DNA of 64,000 nucleotides from Mucilaginibacter sp. (GCA_028288025.1 JAQBOM010000003.1:186001-250000), one strand, 5' to 3'. Positions 51,438-60,610 are shown, numbered from the stretch's first letter. Notes: generated by a model from the letters alone, not told the origin. Translations and numbers: made by a program.

Positions 51438-52229
51438 TTAATTCCGATGCCTTCTCCGCTTCTTCTTATGCTTCTTCTCAACAACATGCTTCCGCGTTTT
51501 CTTTCCTTTGTGTTGGCTCACTTTCGTAGATGATGTAGATCTTTCAATACTGGCTGATGATTTCACAGGTGCGGTCCCGGCAGGTTTATTCCCGCTCGTA
51601 CTTGTCGAATCCTTACTCAGCTGCTTTACCGTGAAGCTGTTGTTGCGTAAGCCGTATTGCAGCTGCCGTTTTGCACCTGTCGGTTTGGCGCCGGTATTGT
51701 TACCATCATAAATGGGAAACTCGCGCATCAGGATACCGTCTTTTATATAAAAGTTATCATCACCGCGGTAGCCTTTTCTTTGCGATTTGGTTAGTTTGGG
51801 AAAATCCAGCTTTTGCGCTTTCTCACCACCAAATTCATAGGCGTAAATATTGGTGTAGCTTACGGTGTCTTTACCTTTGGCCTGGATGATGATTTCCGGG
51901 TTGCCGTCAAGGTCCATATCGGAGTTGTACACATCGACGATTGCGCCGTCCAGGTCGCCGGTCGTGGTGGTGTATTTGGCTGCACCCGAATCGGAGTGTA
52001 GTATGGCGAACGCGCCCGTTTTTGAAGAACCCCTGCCCCAGCTCAGCACATCATAGTCCTGGCCGGGTGAAACCTCGATCATCTTATGATAGCGGAACGG
52101 CTCCATTAGCAATGGTTTTTTTGCTGCGGACGCCGGCGCGGATATTGGTTTTTTTTCGTTGTTGCCGCAAGCGGCCAGCAGGCCAAGGCCTGTCAGCAAA
52201 AACAAATAAAACCTTTGTGACCTGTTCAT
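51438..52229 (-). CDS. PliI-like lipoprotein with polybasic tail
   Basis: Lipoprotein of 263 residues; signal MNRSQRFYLFLLTGLGLLAA followed by the lipobox cysteine (LLAACGNN). The central part (about 75-140: GDLDGAIVDVYNSDMDLDGN, PEIIIQAKGKDTVSYTNIYA) resembles periplasmic PliI-type lysozyme inhibitors and FG-GAP-like calcium loops (DxDxDGxPE); the match is suggestive only. The C-terminus is unusual: a Ser/Thr-rich linker leads to a very basic end (KGKKTRKHVVEKKHKKKR and RRHRN). It lies four bases after the GH20 gene's end on the same strand, in the order GH20 then this gene, so they are probably co-transcribed. Confidence 0.72.
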   Translation of the reverse strand: MNRSQRFYLFLLTGLGLLAACGNNEKKPISAPASAAKKPLLMEPFRYHKMIEVSPGQDYDVLSWGRGSSKTGAFAILHSDSGAAKYTTTTGDLDGAIVDVYNSDMDLDGNPEIIIQAKGKDTVSYTNIYAYEFGGEKAQKLDFPKLTKSQRKGYRGDDNFYIKDGILMREFPIYDGNNTGAKPTGAKRQLQYGLRNNSFTVKQLSKDSTSTSGNKPAGTAPVKSSASIERSTSSTKVSQHKGKKTRKHVVEKKHKKKRRRHRN

Positions 52230-52233
52230 CGCG

Positions 52234-54540
52234 TTAGTTATAAAGCATATCAGGCGAAAGTTCGCCCTTTGGCTTGCCGGGAATGGTCATAAAAACTTTA
52301 AGGCCACCCGCACCGCCGTTATCAAAATATTTTATCATGATCTTATGGTAGCCTTTCTGTAAAGGCACTGTTCCGCCCTGGTCAAATACGCCGTGTTTAC
52401 CGTCGTTGTCAACCACCGGCTGGTCGTTTATCAATAAAGACGAACCGCCTGCCGACGACGTCGAGAAACCATAATTCCCGTCCGTATCAATACGGATAAA
52501 TCCGCTATATATTATCCCGAAACCATGCATATTTTTCCTAAACGGAGCCGTATTAAAGCTCATTACCACGCCGGTATCCAAAACCGCGGCATCCTTTAAC
52601 TGTCCGATACCTGTAAACTCACCCGAATATAACTGGTATTTTGCGCCCTGGGCCTTGCCAGTGTAATTAACCGGCGGCAATGGGGCTTTATTATACACAA
52701 CCGCATGTGTTACCACGCTTCGTTTGCCGGATGGCGTGATCACGATAGCTTCAAGGTCACGGTACTGGTCAGGCGGCACATTGTACGTCATGGGGATACT
52801 ATATTCCATATCCGTTTCGCGCGGCGTATAGCCATCAATAGTATAGTAAACTTTCGCACCGGTTACCGGCGACTTTAAATTCACGCGCATCTGTGTGCCG
52901 AACATAATGGTATCCTGCGTTCCGATAGCTGGCGGCACCCTGTAATCAAAATTATGCTTATCAAACCAGGCCAGGTGGTTGGGCAGGCGTGTATTGGCAA
53001 AATCAGTATAGTTTTTATTGGCCAAAGGCGTCCAGGCCACTTCCGATAAGGCAAGCAACCTCGGCAATATCATATATTCTACCTTATTGTCAGTTGGAAT
53101 GTATTCGGTCCACACATTGGCCTGCACACCCAGTATAAACTTTTGCTGGTCGGGTGTTAAAACGGCTGGAGTTGGGTTATAGCTGTAAACCTTGCTTAAC
53201 GGGTCGTACCCACCGATGCTCAATGGCTCAACGTTTAGTTTGCCCTGCAGCTGATCAAGGTATAATCCACCGCTGCCGGGTGTCATAACCACGTTATGGT
53301 TTTGCTGCGCCGCGGCTATACCGCCTGCCTCGCCCCGCCAGCTCATTACAGTGGCATTGGGCGAAAGACCGCCTTCCAGTATCTCGTCCCAGCCAATAAT
53401 GCTGCGCCCTTTTGCGTTCACAAATTTTTCAATGCGCTGTATAAAATAGCTTTGCAGCTCATCTTCAGTTTTTAAACCCAGCTGCTTCATCAGTTTTTGG
53501 CAAAATGCCGATTTTTTCCAGTCATCTTTCGGCACTTCGTCACCGCCAATATGAATAAACTTACCGGGGAACAATCCCATAACTTCCGTTAAAACATCTT
53601 CTAAAAAGCCAAACGTTTTTTCAGACGGGCAATAGATATCGTGGAATACACCCCAGGTTTCAGCTACTTTGTAGGGATAATTGGGATCGCATCCCAGTTC
53701 AGGGTAAGCGGCCAGCGCGGCTTCCGAATGGCCTGGCATTTCAATTTCGGGTACGATGGTGATATACCGGTCAGCTGCATATTTTACTACTTCGCGTATC
53801 TGGTCCTGGGTGTAATATCCGCCATAAGGCGTGTTATCAAATTGCTGAGGCGTACGGTCGTGATAGTTACCGATGACGGTTTGCGCCCGCTGGCTGCCGA
53901 CTTGGGTAAGCAGTGGGTATTTTTTTATCTCGATGCGCCATCCCTGGTCGTCAGTCAAATGCCAATGAAAATTATTGAGCTTATAGGCAGCCATCAGGTC
54001 GATATACTTTTTGACAAATTCAACCGAAAAAAAGTGGCGGCATACATCCAGCATTAATCCCCGGTAGCCAAAGCGAGGGTAATCTTCTACCTGTAAGCAA
54101 GGCAGTTTAATCGTTGCGCCATGCTCAAGCGGCATCAGCTGTATCAAGGTTTGCACGCCGTAAAAAAGCCCGGCGCCTTTTCCGGCAACGATGATCTGTT
54201 GCGGGGTGATCGTTAGCCGGTAGCCATCTGCAGGCAAGTTATCGATACCTGCGCTGGTAAGTACCAGGCTATTCGCCGCGCTTGTCCCGTTATTGGGTTT
54301 AAGCTGCACGCGCAGCATGGCTTTATTTTGTATGTAATCTGTTAAAAACAATACCGCCTTATTGGTCACACTATCGGCCAGCACAGTGGTTTGCTGGCTC
54401 AATATGAACTCGCCGGGTGTTTTTTTGACCGAAACCGGCGCCGGGATTATCCCCAGGTTGGGGTTAGCATCTTGCGCACTGGCCACACCTGTTGCAACGG
54501 CCATGCATATACAAAGCAGTAAAAATTTTCTTTTAAACAT
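52234..54540 (-). CDS. Beta-N-acetylhexosaminidase, GH20, secreted
   Basis: Exported glycosidase of 768 residues that removes terminal beta-GlcNAc or GalNAc from glycans. It has a signal peptide (MFKRKFLLLCICMAVATGVA), the GH20b N-terminal domain (about 25-150), the catalytic barrel (YRGLMLDVCRHFF, NNFHWHLTDDQGWRIEIK, EIEMPGHSEAALAAYPELG) with the catalytic pair D334-E335 in HIGGDEVPKDDW, and a C-terminal PA14-like carbohydrate-binding domain (about 640-768: YKIMIKYFDNGG-type end). It is co-directional with the PiI-like lipoprotein gene. Chitin or peptidoglycan-derived sugars are the probable target. Confidence 0.94.
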   Translation of the reverse strand: MFKRKFLLLCICMAVATGVASAQDANPNLGIIPAPVSVKKTPGEFILSQQTTVLADSVTNKAVLFLTDYIQNKAMLRVQLKPNNGTSAANSLVLTSAGIDNLPADGYRLTITPQQIIVAGKGAGLFYGVQTLIQLMPLEHGATIKLPCLQVEDYPRFGYRGLMLDVCRHFFSVEFVKKYIDLMAAYKLNNFHWHLTDDQGWRIEIKKYPLLTQVGSQRAQTVIGNYHDRTPQQFDNTPYGGYYTQDQIREVVKYAADRYITIVPEIEMPGHSEAALAAYPELGCDPNYPYKVAETWGVFHDIYCPSEKTFGFLEDVLTEVMGLFPGKFIHIGGDEVPKDDWKKSAFCQKLMKQLGLKTEDELQSYFIQRIEKFVNAKGRSIIGWDEILEGGLSPNATVMSWRGEAGGIAAAQQNHNVVMTPGSGGLYLDQLQGKLNVEPLSIGGYDPLSKVYSYNPTPAVLTPDQQKFILGVQANVWTEYIPTDNKVEYMILPRLLALSEVAWTPLANKNYTDFANTRLPNHLAWFDKHNFDYRVPPAIGTQDTIMFGTQMRVNLKSPVTGAKVYYTIDGYTPRETDMEYSIPMTYNVPPDQYRDLEAIVITPSGKRSVVTHAVVYNKAPLPPVNYTGKAQGAKYQLYSGEFTGIGQLKDAAVLDTGVVMSFNTAPFRKNMHGFGIIYSGFIRIDTDGNYGFSTSSAGGSSLLINDQPVVDNDGKHGVFDQGGTVPLQKGYHKIMIKYFDNGGAGGLKVFMTIPGKPKGELSPDMLYN

Positions 54541-54647
54541 ATGGTGAAATTATTCCTGTAACTGATGAAGCGGTGAAGTTAACAGAATTTGTAAAAAATT
54601 CAACCGGCGGCAAAAAAAAATACAGGCCGCTGGTGAAATGCCATAAA

Positions 54648-54676
54648 AAAACCATCCGTTGGTAGGGGATGGTTTT
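54648..54676 (-). terminator. Intrinsic terminator of the bTHX gene
   Basis: AAAACCATCC (54648-54657) pairs with GGATGGTTTT (54667-54676); on the minus strand the stem is followed by a T run. It lies just after the bTHX stop at 54681. Confidence 0.88.
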
Positions 54677-54680
54677 CGCA

Positions 54681-54851
54681 TTATTTTTTTTCCGGTTTAA
54701 CAGGGGCCGCTTCTTCTTTAGCCGGGGCCTTTTCCTCTTTCACCGGGGTCGCCGCAGTATACTTATCTTTTTTCAGGTCGTGCGGACGTTTTTTACCGTA
54801 CGAGCCTATTGCTATTTTACCCTTCCGGGTTTTTTTATCACCTTTTCCCAT
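54681..54851 (-). CDS. 30S ribosomal protein bTHX with long tail
   Basis: Small basic ribosomal protein of 56 residues. The start MGKGDKKTRKGKIAIGSYGK (followed by KRP) is the diagnostic sequence of bTHX (Thx), which sits in the head of the 30S subunit in Thermus and Bacteroidota. Standard bTHX is about 26-30 residues; here a Lys/Glu/Pro/Ala-rich tail of about 30 residues follows (KKDKYTAATPVKEEKAPAKE). The gene is short enough to be missed by length filters. It has its own terminator; no TAnnTTTG box is obvious upstream. Confidence 0.88.
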   Translation of the reverse strand: MGKGDKKTRKGKIAIGSYGKKRPHDLKKDKYTAATPVKEEKAPAKEEAAPVKPEKK

Positions 54852-54997
54852 TGCTATAATTAGTTAAGTTGTTGAATGCGTTCCCTCTTGAATTAGAGCG
54901 CCCGCTGATTTTTGTCTAATTTATGACTTTTATTGTATCAACCCTAATTATAATTCTCGTTTCAGGCAAATCTCTAACCATTCACCCTTCACCTCAC

Positions 54998-55954
54998 TCA
55001 AGCCGTTACGGCATGGTGCTTTGCAGCCAAATAGCGCTCGGCATCAATGGCGGCCATGCAGCCTGTGCCTGCCGCTGTTACGGCCTGGCGGTAAATATGG
55101 TCCTGCGCATCGCCGCAGCAAAACACGCCTTCCACGTTGGTTGTAGTTGAACCGGGTGTGGTTTTGATGTAACCCGTTTCGTCCATATGTATCCAGCCCC
55201 TGAAAATTTCGGTATTGGGTTGATGGCCTATCGCAACAAAAAATCCAGTCACATCCAAAGTCTTCTGTTGGTTTGTTTTGTTATTGAGAACCGTAACACC
55301 GGTTACGCTTTGGCCGTCGCCCACGATTTCCTTCGTTTCAGTATCGTACAATATTTCAATATTTTTTGTGTTAAGCACACGGTGAACCATGGCCTTTGAC
55401 GCCCTGAACTCATCACGGCGGACGATCATATATACCTTGCGGCATAATTTTGCCAGGTAGGTCGCTTCTTCGGCGGCTGTATCGCCCGCTCCCACTATCG
55501 CTACATCCTGTCCCTTAAAGAAGAAGCCGTCGCAAACCGCGCAGGCCGAAACCCCGAAGCCGCTATATTTTTGTTCTGACTCTAATCCCAGCCATTTAGC
55601 CGACGCGCCGGTAGATATGATAACCGTATCAGCCAGTATGGTTTTAACCTCGTCAACTACAACCTTATGCGGGAGGCTCGAAAAATCAACCGAACTTACA
55701 TAGCCATACCTGATGTCAGTACCCAGTCGCTCAGCCTGCTTGCGGAAATTCTCCATCATCTCGGGCCCCTGTATGCCAAGGGGGTAGCCGGGATAATTTT
55801 CAACATCCGTAGTTTGCGTAAGCTGGCCGCCCGCAAGCATACCAGTATACATTACTGGGTTCAAATCAGCGCGCGAAGCATATATGGCAGCGGTATAACC
55901 AGCCGGGCCGGAGCCGATGATGAGGCATTTTACGTGTTCAGTATTTTCAGACAT
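54998..55954 (-). CDS. trxB: Thioredoxin-disulfide reductase
   Basis: FAD enzyme that reduces thioredoxin with NADPH. The 318-residue product has the FAD motif LIIGSGPAGYTAAIYASRA, AGGQLTQTTDVENYPGYP, the redox-active C138-AV-C141 (SACAVCDGFFFKG), the NADPH motif IVGAGDTAAEEATYLA and the C-terminal VFCCGDAQDHIYRQAVTAAGTGCMAAIDAERYL. The ATG at 55954 is chosen; an upstream frame adds 19 residues without family support. Confidence 0.96.
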   Translation of the reverse strand: MSENTEHVKCLIIGSGPAGYTAAIYASRADLNPVMYTGMLAGGQLTQTTDVENYPGYPLGIQGPEMMENFRKQAERLGTDIRYGYVSSVDFSSLPHKVVVDEVKTILADTVIISTGASAKWLGLESEQKYSGFGVSACAVCDGFFFKGQDVAIVGAGDTAAEEATYLAKLCRKVYMIVRRDEFRASKAMVHRVLNTKNIEILYDTETKEIVGDGQSVTGVTVLNNKTNQQKTLDVTGFFVAIGHQPNTEIFRGWIHMDETGYIKTTPGSTTTNVEGVFCCGDAQDHIYRQAVTAAGTGCMAAIDAERYLAAKHHAVTA

Positions 55955-55974
55955 TCGTGTTTTGGATTGCGAAG

Positions 55975-55982
55975 CAAATTTA
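55975..55982 (-). promoter_or_regulatory. Candidate -7 box for trxB
   Basis: The minus strand reads TAAATTTG, matching TAnnTTTG, about 20 bases before the trxB start codon. No -33 TTG at the expected spacing. Confidence 0.35.
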
Positions 55983-55997
55983 GCAAAAAAGGCGATT

Positions 55998-56972
55998 TTA
56001 TTGGTCAGCACCTAGTAAAGTTTGCGATTGGATGCGAAGCCTTCGCTCATTAGCATCTTCAAATTTCATTTTGGTCTTTACTCGTCTTATCATATCTTCA
56101 GGTTCCTTATCCCGAAAAAGGATAAAGGATTTAAATATAACCTGTCCTACCGGGCGCGCGTCATATGTTGCAGGAGAAAAAGGCTTCGCGCTTAAGATGC
56201 TACTAATTAACGCTGCGTTGATTTCGTTATCTATGCTCTTGATTATTTTCGGATCTAATATTTTCCCTGTTGAACTAACCGTAAATTTTACAACCATTGG
56301 GGGCGAATCATGTATTATTTGCTTAAACCGAATTAATTGTTTTTCAAGAAATTCCTTATAATTATCGGGTGGTTTGGCCTCTATCCAGTGTGTAATTTTA
56401 TTGACTGATTTGCCGTTAACATAATCTGTTTCCGCAACTAACAAGCTATCAGCATTGTACATATAAAACTTACCTTCCAATTTGCCATTCATCATCGTTC
56501 CCACGCTCCAATGTCCATCATAATCATTAAAGTATTTTGTATATGGTCCATTAAGCTCATCATTTTCGTAGGTGTATTGCAATCTTTTTATTCCTTTTGA
56601 CGCATAGTCCGTCCAGGTGCCGACACGTTTTCCGTTTGAAAAATATCCGATACTCTCAACAAAGTTACCGGTATCCGGCGAACTGCTAATTTTATCTGAA
56701 GATGTATGTTTTTTATTATAGTAAGTAAACTTTCCGTGCGGGATTGTTAACGCAGCATTTTTATAAGTTCCCTGCATTAACATTGTTTCCCGCATGTCAA
56801 ATTGCTTAATTAGATAGGCTGAATCACTTTCAAGTTTTTCTGCCAAAATATATGATATAGCATTTTGGGGATCATTACTAAACTTACCGCTTTTTGTTAG
56901 GTAGACCTTGAAAATTTGTGCCGACGAACACTCGCAAAGTGTGAGCAATAAAAAAAGGTAAAAATATTTCAT
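55998..56972 (-). CDS. MORN-repeat protein with TonB-like C-terminus
   Basis: Exported protein of 324 residues (signal MKYFYLFLLLTLCECSSAQ). The middle part has MORN-like strands, GYFSNGKRVGTWTDYASKG, YTYENDELNGPYTKYF, GTMMNGKLEGKFYMYNADS, which typically form a beta sheet reading out as antitoxin-like or scaffold proteins. The end (about 215-300: PPMVVKFTVSSTGKILDPKI) resembles the energy-transducer TonB C-terminal domain, a fold often fused to MORN-like proteins in Bacteroidota. The function is unknown. Its codon use and AT content seem higher than that of its neighbours. It precedes trxB on the same strand. Confidence 0.75.
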   Translation of the reverse strand: MKYFYLFLLLTLCECSSAQIFKVYLTKSGKFSNDPQNAISYILAEKLESDSAYLIKQFDMRETMLMQGTYKNAALTIPHGKFTYYNKKHTSSDKISSSPDTGNFVESIGYFSNGKRVGTWTDYASKGIKRLQYTYENDELNGPYTKYFNDYDGHWSVGTMMNGKLEGKFYMYNADSLLVAETDYVNGKSVNKITHWIEAKPPDNYKEFLEKQLIRFKQIIHDSPPMVVKFTVSSTGKILDPKIIKSIDNEINAALISSILSAKPFSPATYDARPVGQVIFKSFILFRDKEPEDMIRRVKTKMKFEDANERRLRIQSQTLLGADQ

Positions 56973-57010
56973 ATCGCAGGAATAGTTACAATCATTGTAT
57001 CCGATTTAAT

Positions 57011-58186
57011 TTATTTACCCGTATTCGTTTTCAGCACCCTTATAAAATTGCCGCCTAAAATTTTGTCGATATCCTTTTCGCTGTAGCCGAGCTTTAACAG
57101 CTCAGCAGTGATCTTCGGATAATCGCTAACACTATCCAAACCAAGCGGGTACGATTCGGCGCCGTCAAAATCTGAGCCTATCCCCACATGGTCGACACCG
57201 ATGAGCCTGACCATATAATCGATATGTTTAATGAGCAGGCTCAATGGCGGGCGTATTTTGTCTGATTCAGTTCTATGTATAGCATTTAACCGGATGTTGG
57301 CCAAATCGTAATCGTTATAAATTTTAATTAACGAGTCCATTTCAACTTTGTGCTCCTGTATAAAACGATTCACCTTCGGCGTATAAGTACTGTCAATAAA
57401 CCCGCTATAAAAATTAACGAACACAACGCCGCCGTTTTTTGCCAGTGCTTTAAGCTGTGCATTCTTCAAATTACGCCTGAAAGGGTTTAATGCATAGGCG
57501 CAGCTATGCGAGGCAATAACAGGCTTGGTAGTGGTTGCCAATACATCGTAAAATGTTTGTTCGCCGGGATGGGAAAGGTCTATCATAACACCCAGGTCGT
57601 TTAAATGATGTACGATCTGCTTTCCATAATCATTCAGGCCGATATGCTTCAGACTGTCGCGCCGGGTAGTCTCGTCCGTTGCCGAGCTCGCCCACGAGGT
57701 ACTGTTGTTCCACGTAAGGGTTAAATAGCACATTCCTCGTTTGGCCAGGCTGTCGATGTAATCCATCCGGTCCTCAACCATGTGGCCGCCCTCCACGCCT
57801 ATCATCGCGGCCAGTTTTTTTTGCTTCACGGCATTTTCGAGTTCCCTTGAATTGCGGACCAGGGTAATTTTGTTTGGATAACGGTGAATAAGCGCATAAA
57901 GCGAGTCGATCTCCCGATTCGCAAAATTAAAGGCTGTTCCCTTACCGTATTGCGGCCCGCACCATATCGAAAACACCTGCGCATCAAGTCCGCCTTGTTT
58001 TGCACGCACCAAATCAAAATTCCCGGTGCTTTGCAGCTTACCCGCATCCAGCTTTGTGATCAATTCATTTGAAATAATGTCGTTATGCGTATCCACCAAA
58101 ATAGCCCGCTCGTGAATTTGCACCGGCGTTTGGGCGTGGGTTTTTGTTAGGAGTAAGAGTAGCAGGGGTAGTAGCAGTTTTTTCAT
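57011..58186 (-). CDS. Membrane dipeptidase, M19 family, secreted
   Basis: Zinc dipeptidase of 391 residues, related to renal dipeptidase, exported by signal peptide MKKLLLPLLLLLLTKTHAQ. Metal-binding and catalytic blocks are VDTHNDIISNELIT, IGVEGGHMVEDRMDYID, LTLTWNNSTSWASS, MIDLSHPGEQTFYDVL, IASHSCAYALNPFRRN and DHVGIGSDFDGAESYPLGL. The ATG at 58186 gives a proper signal peptide; the longer frame is less likely. It cuts dipeptides, possibly including D-amino acid-containing cell-wall fragments (family knowledge). Confidence 0.93.
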   Translation of the reverse strand: MKKLLLPLLLLLLTKTHAQTPVQIHERAILVDTHNDIISNELITKLDAGKLQSTGNFDLVRAKQGGLDAQVFSIWCGPQYGKGTAFNFANREIDSLYALIHRYPNKITLVRNSRELENAVKQKKLAAMIGVEGGHMVEDRMDYIDSLAKRGMCYLTLTWNNSTSWASSATDETTRRDSLKHIGLNDYGKQIVHHLNDLGVMIDLSHPGEQTFYDVLATTTKPVIASHSCAYALNPFRRNLKNAQLKALAKNGGVVFVNFYSGFIDSTYTPKVNRFIQEHKVEMDSLIKIYNDYDLANIRLNAIHRTESDKIRPPLSLLIKHIDYMVRLIGVDHVGIGSDFDGAESYPLGLDSVSDYPKITAELLKLGYSEKDIDKILGGNFIRVLKTNTGK

Positions 58187-58202
58187 GGGTTGAAGATAAT
58201 TG

Positions 58203-58592
58203 TCACTTGTCAATATATCGTTTTTCATCACATTCATAAGGAATTGTGATTACCTTATTCGTTCGTTTGATGATAATAGAATACTTCCCTTTTTCTTTTA
58301 TCAGCGTGTCAGATTTTATAAATTTATCAATATTCTCTTTTATCCATCCATTTTCATCATGAAAATCTGTGGGCTCGTTATTATATAAATCTATACCATA
58401 GAGATCAACTTCACGGCCCTTATTAGGATTTTCCTTTTTGGTCAAAATTAGATTGAATTTTACATGATCTTTAAAATAATTTGCACCGTCATCACATGTA
58501 TATTTTGAAGTAACTTTATATAAAATCAAAATGGATAGTATAATCATACCAAACGCGATTAAATATGGTTTGAGTTGCTCGGAAAGTTGCAT
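58203..58592 (-). CDS. Small AT-rich membrane-anchored hypothetical protein
   Basis: Unrecognised protein of 129 residues with one hydrophobic segment near the N-terminus (LIAFGMIILSILILYKV) and a soluble rest that ends in DEKRYIDK. There are two cysteines (YTCDDG and IPYECDE). The coding sequence is clearly richer in A and T than the flanking dipeptidase and carboxyltransferase genes, which may mean recent acquisition. It ends 17 bases before the dipeptidase start, on the same strand. No function can be assigned. Confidence 0.6.
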   Translation of the reverse strand: MQLSEQLKPYLIAFGMIILSILILYKVTSKYTCDDGANYFKDHVKFNLILTKKENPNKGREVDLYGIDLYNNEPTDFHDENGWIKENIDKFIKSDTLIKEKGKYSIIIKRTNKVITIPYECDEKRYIDK

Positions 58593-58699
58593 TAATATTT
58601 ATAAATTAAAAAGTTTATGAATATATTAAGTACCACTGCTTGGACAATGCTGAATCGGTAATAAATTTTACCCAATCTCCAACCTCTAATCTTTCCCCA

Positions 58700-60328
58700 C
58701 TACGTCTGAATGATCCCCACATTAAACGCTTTCTCTATCGGCGCATGGTTGGCCGCCTCAATGCCCATCGAGATCACTTTGCGCGTTTCAAGCGGGTCGA
58801 TAATGCCGTCAACCCACAGGCGTGCGGAGGCGTAATACGGCGTGGTTTGCGCATTGTAGCGGTCGGTAGTTTGTTTAAGCAATTCGGCCTCTTTTTTATC
58901 ATCCACTTCTTCGCCTCTCGCTTTAAGCCCGGCAGCCTGTATCTGAACCAATGTTTTCGCCGCCGAGCCGCCACCCATCACGGCAATTTTCGCCGTAGGC
59001 CAGGCGTATATCAGCCGCGGGTCGTATGCTTTGCCGCACATGGCATAGTTACCAGCACCATATGAATTACCGATCACAATAGTAAACTTGGGCACCACCG
59101 AATTGGCCACAGCATTTACCATTTTAGCGCCATCCTTTATAATACCGCCATGTTCAGCGCGACTGCCCACCATAAAACCGGTTACATCCTGCAAAAACAC
59201 CAGCGGTATCTTTTTTTGGTTACAGTTCATGATAAAGCGGGTGGCTTTATCTGCTGAATCGGAATAGATGACGCCGCCAAACTGCATCTCGCCTTTTTTG
59301 GATTTGATCACCTTGCGCTCGTTGGCCACAATACCCACGGCCCAGCCGTCAATACGGCCCAGCCCGCAAATGATGGACTGTCCATAACCGGCCTTATATT
59401 CTTCAAATTCCGAATTATCCAGTAACCGAAGCAGTACCTCCATCATATCGTAGGCCTTCTCGCGGTTATCCGGCAGTATGCCGTAAATGTCTTTTTCGTT
59501 TAGTTTTGGTGGCGATGATTTGATACGGTCGAACCCCGCTTTCGGGAAATCGCCGGTCATGCCCATGATGTTGCGGATCGAATCCAGGCAAGCTTTATCG
59601 TTGGGATGTTTGTAATCGGTAACCCCCGATATCTCGCATTGCGTTGTCGCGCCGCCAAGCGTTTCGTTATCCACATCTTCGCCAATGGCCGATTTTACCA
59701 GGTATGATCCCGCAAGGAAAACCGACCCTGTCCCCTCCACGATCATCGCCTCATCACTCATAATGGGCAGGTAAGCGCCGCCCGCTACGCACGATCCCAT
59801 AATGGCTGCGATCTGGATGATCCCCATGCTGCTCATAATGGCATTGTTTCGGAAAATGCGTCCAAAATGTTCCTTATCGGGGAAAATTTCATCCTGCAAA
59901 GGCAAATAAACACCCGCCGAATCGACCAGGTAAATGATAGGCAGGCGGTTTTCCATGGCTATCTCCTGCGCCCGCAGATTTTTTTTTGCCGTTATCGGGA
60001 ACCATGCCCCCGCTTTAACCGTTGCGTCATTGGCAACAACCACGCACTGCCTTCCCGATACATAACCTATCCCGCAAACAACCCCACCCGACGGGCAGCC
60101 GCCATGCTCGGTGTACAAGCCGTCGCCGGCAAAAGCGCCTACTTCAAGCCAGGGTTTATCGTCGTCAATTAAATAGGCCACACGCTCACGCGCCAGCATC
60201 TTCCCTTTCTCTTTCTGTTTGGCCGCAGCTTTTTCGCCCCCGCCCAGGAAAACCTTTTTCAGCCGCGTATCCAGCTCATAAACAAGCTGTTTGTTTATAT
60301 CCTCGTATTTATTGAATTCGATGTCCAT
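58700..60328 (-). CDS. Acyl-CoA carboxylase carboxyltransferase subunit
   Basis: Carboxyltransferase subunit of a biotin-dependent acyl-CoA carboxylase, 542 residues, acting on propionyl-CoA or a branched enoyl-CoA such as methylcrotonyl-CoA. It has the N-terminal crotonase-like half (MLARERVAYLIDDDKPWLEV, GGVVCGIGYVSGRQCVVVAN, YLVDSAGVYLPLQDEIFPD) and the C-terminal half (VFLQDVTGFMVGSRAEHGGI, FTIVIGNSYGAGNYAMCGKA, PTAKIAVMGGGSAAKTLVQI). The pattern VDSAGVYLPLQ with a DEIFPDKEHFGRIFRNNA stretch favours methylcrotonyl-CoA carboxylase beta. No biotin carboxylase gene is in the window, so the final substrate is uncertain. Confidence 0.9.
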   Translation of the reverse strand: MDIEFNKYEDINKQLVYELDTRLKKVFLGGGEKAAAKQKEKGKMLARERVAYLIDDDKPWLEVGAFAGDGLYTEHGGCPSGGVVCGIGYVSGRQCVVVANDATVKAGAWFPITAKKNLRAQEIAMENRLPIIYLVDSAGVYLPLQDEIFPDKEHFGRIFRNNAIMSSMGIIQIAAIMGSCVAGGAYLPIMSDEAMIVEGTGSVFLAGSYLVKSAIGEDVDNETLGGATTQCEISGVTDYKHPNDKACLDSIRNIMGMTGDFPKAGFDRIKSSPPKLNEKDIYGILPDNREKAYDMMEVLLRLLDNSEFEEYKAGYGQSIICGLGRIDGWAVGIVANERKVIKSKKGEMQFGGVIYSDSADKATRFIMNCNQKKIPLVFLQDVTGFMVGSRAEHGGIIKDGAKMVNAVANSVVPKFTIVIGNSYGAGNYAMCGKAYDPRLIYAWPTAKIAVMGGGSAAKTLVQIQAAGLKARGEEVDDKKEAELLKQTTDRYNAQTTPYYASARLWVDGIIDPLETRKVISMGIEAANHAPIEKAFNVGIIQT

Positions 60329-60610
60329 GGATGGAGAGATTGGAGGTTAGAGATCAGAGGTTAGAAAATTGGTTTTGTTTGAGCCAAATATAGCAATACC
60401 AAATCACTTGGCTGAAGAAGAGATTGGAGATCAGAGGTTAGAATTGGTTTTGCTTTGAAGCTATATATAACAATACAAAATCACTTGGCTGAAGAAGAGG
60501 TTAGAGATTGGTGATCAGAGGTTAGAATTGGTTTTGTTTATTAAAAAGAGAGTTAAAACCGATTTCCCTGACCTCAACCTCTAATCGCTTATCTCTAATC
60601 TCTAACCTCT
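60329..60610. repeat. Palindromic and tandem intergenic array, AGAGGTTAGA word
   Basis: The word GATCAGAGGTTAGAA appears at 60353, 60430 and 60514. Between them a longer unit with CAATAC-AAATCACTTGGCTG AAGAAGAG is repeated (ends at 60423 and 60500), giving about two and a half tandem copies of 77 to 84 bases. The end of the gap (60570-60612) carries the reverse complements GACCTCAACCTCTAATCGCT, TATCTCTAATCTCTAACCTC. No gene is visible. The same word family is at 19643-19946. Confidence 0.78.
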
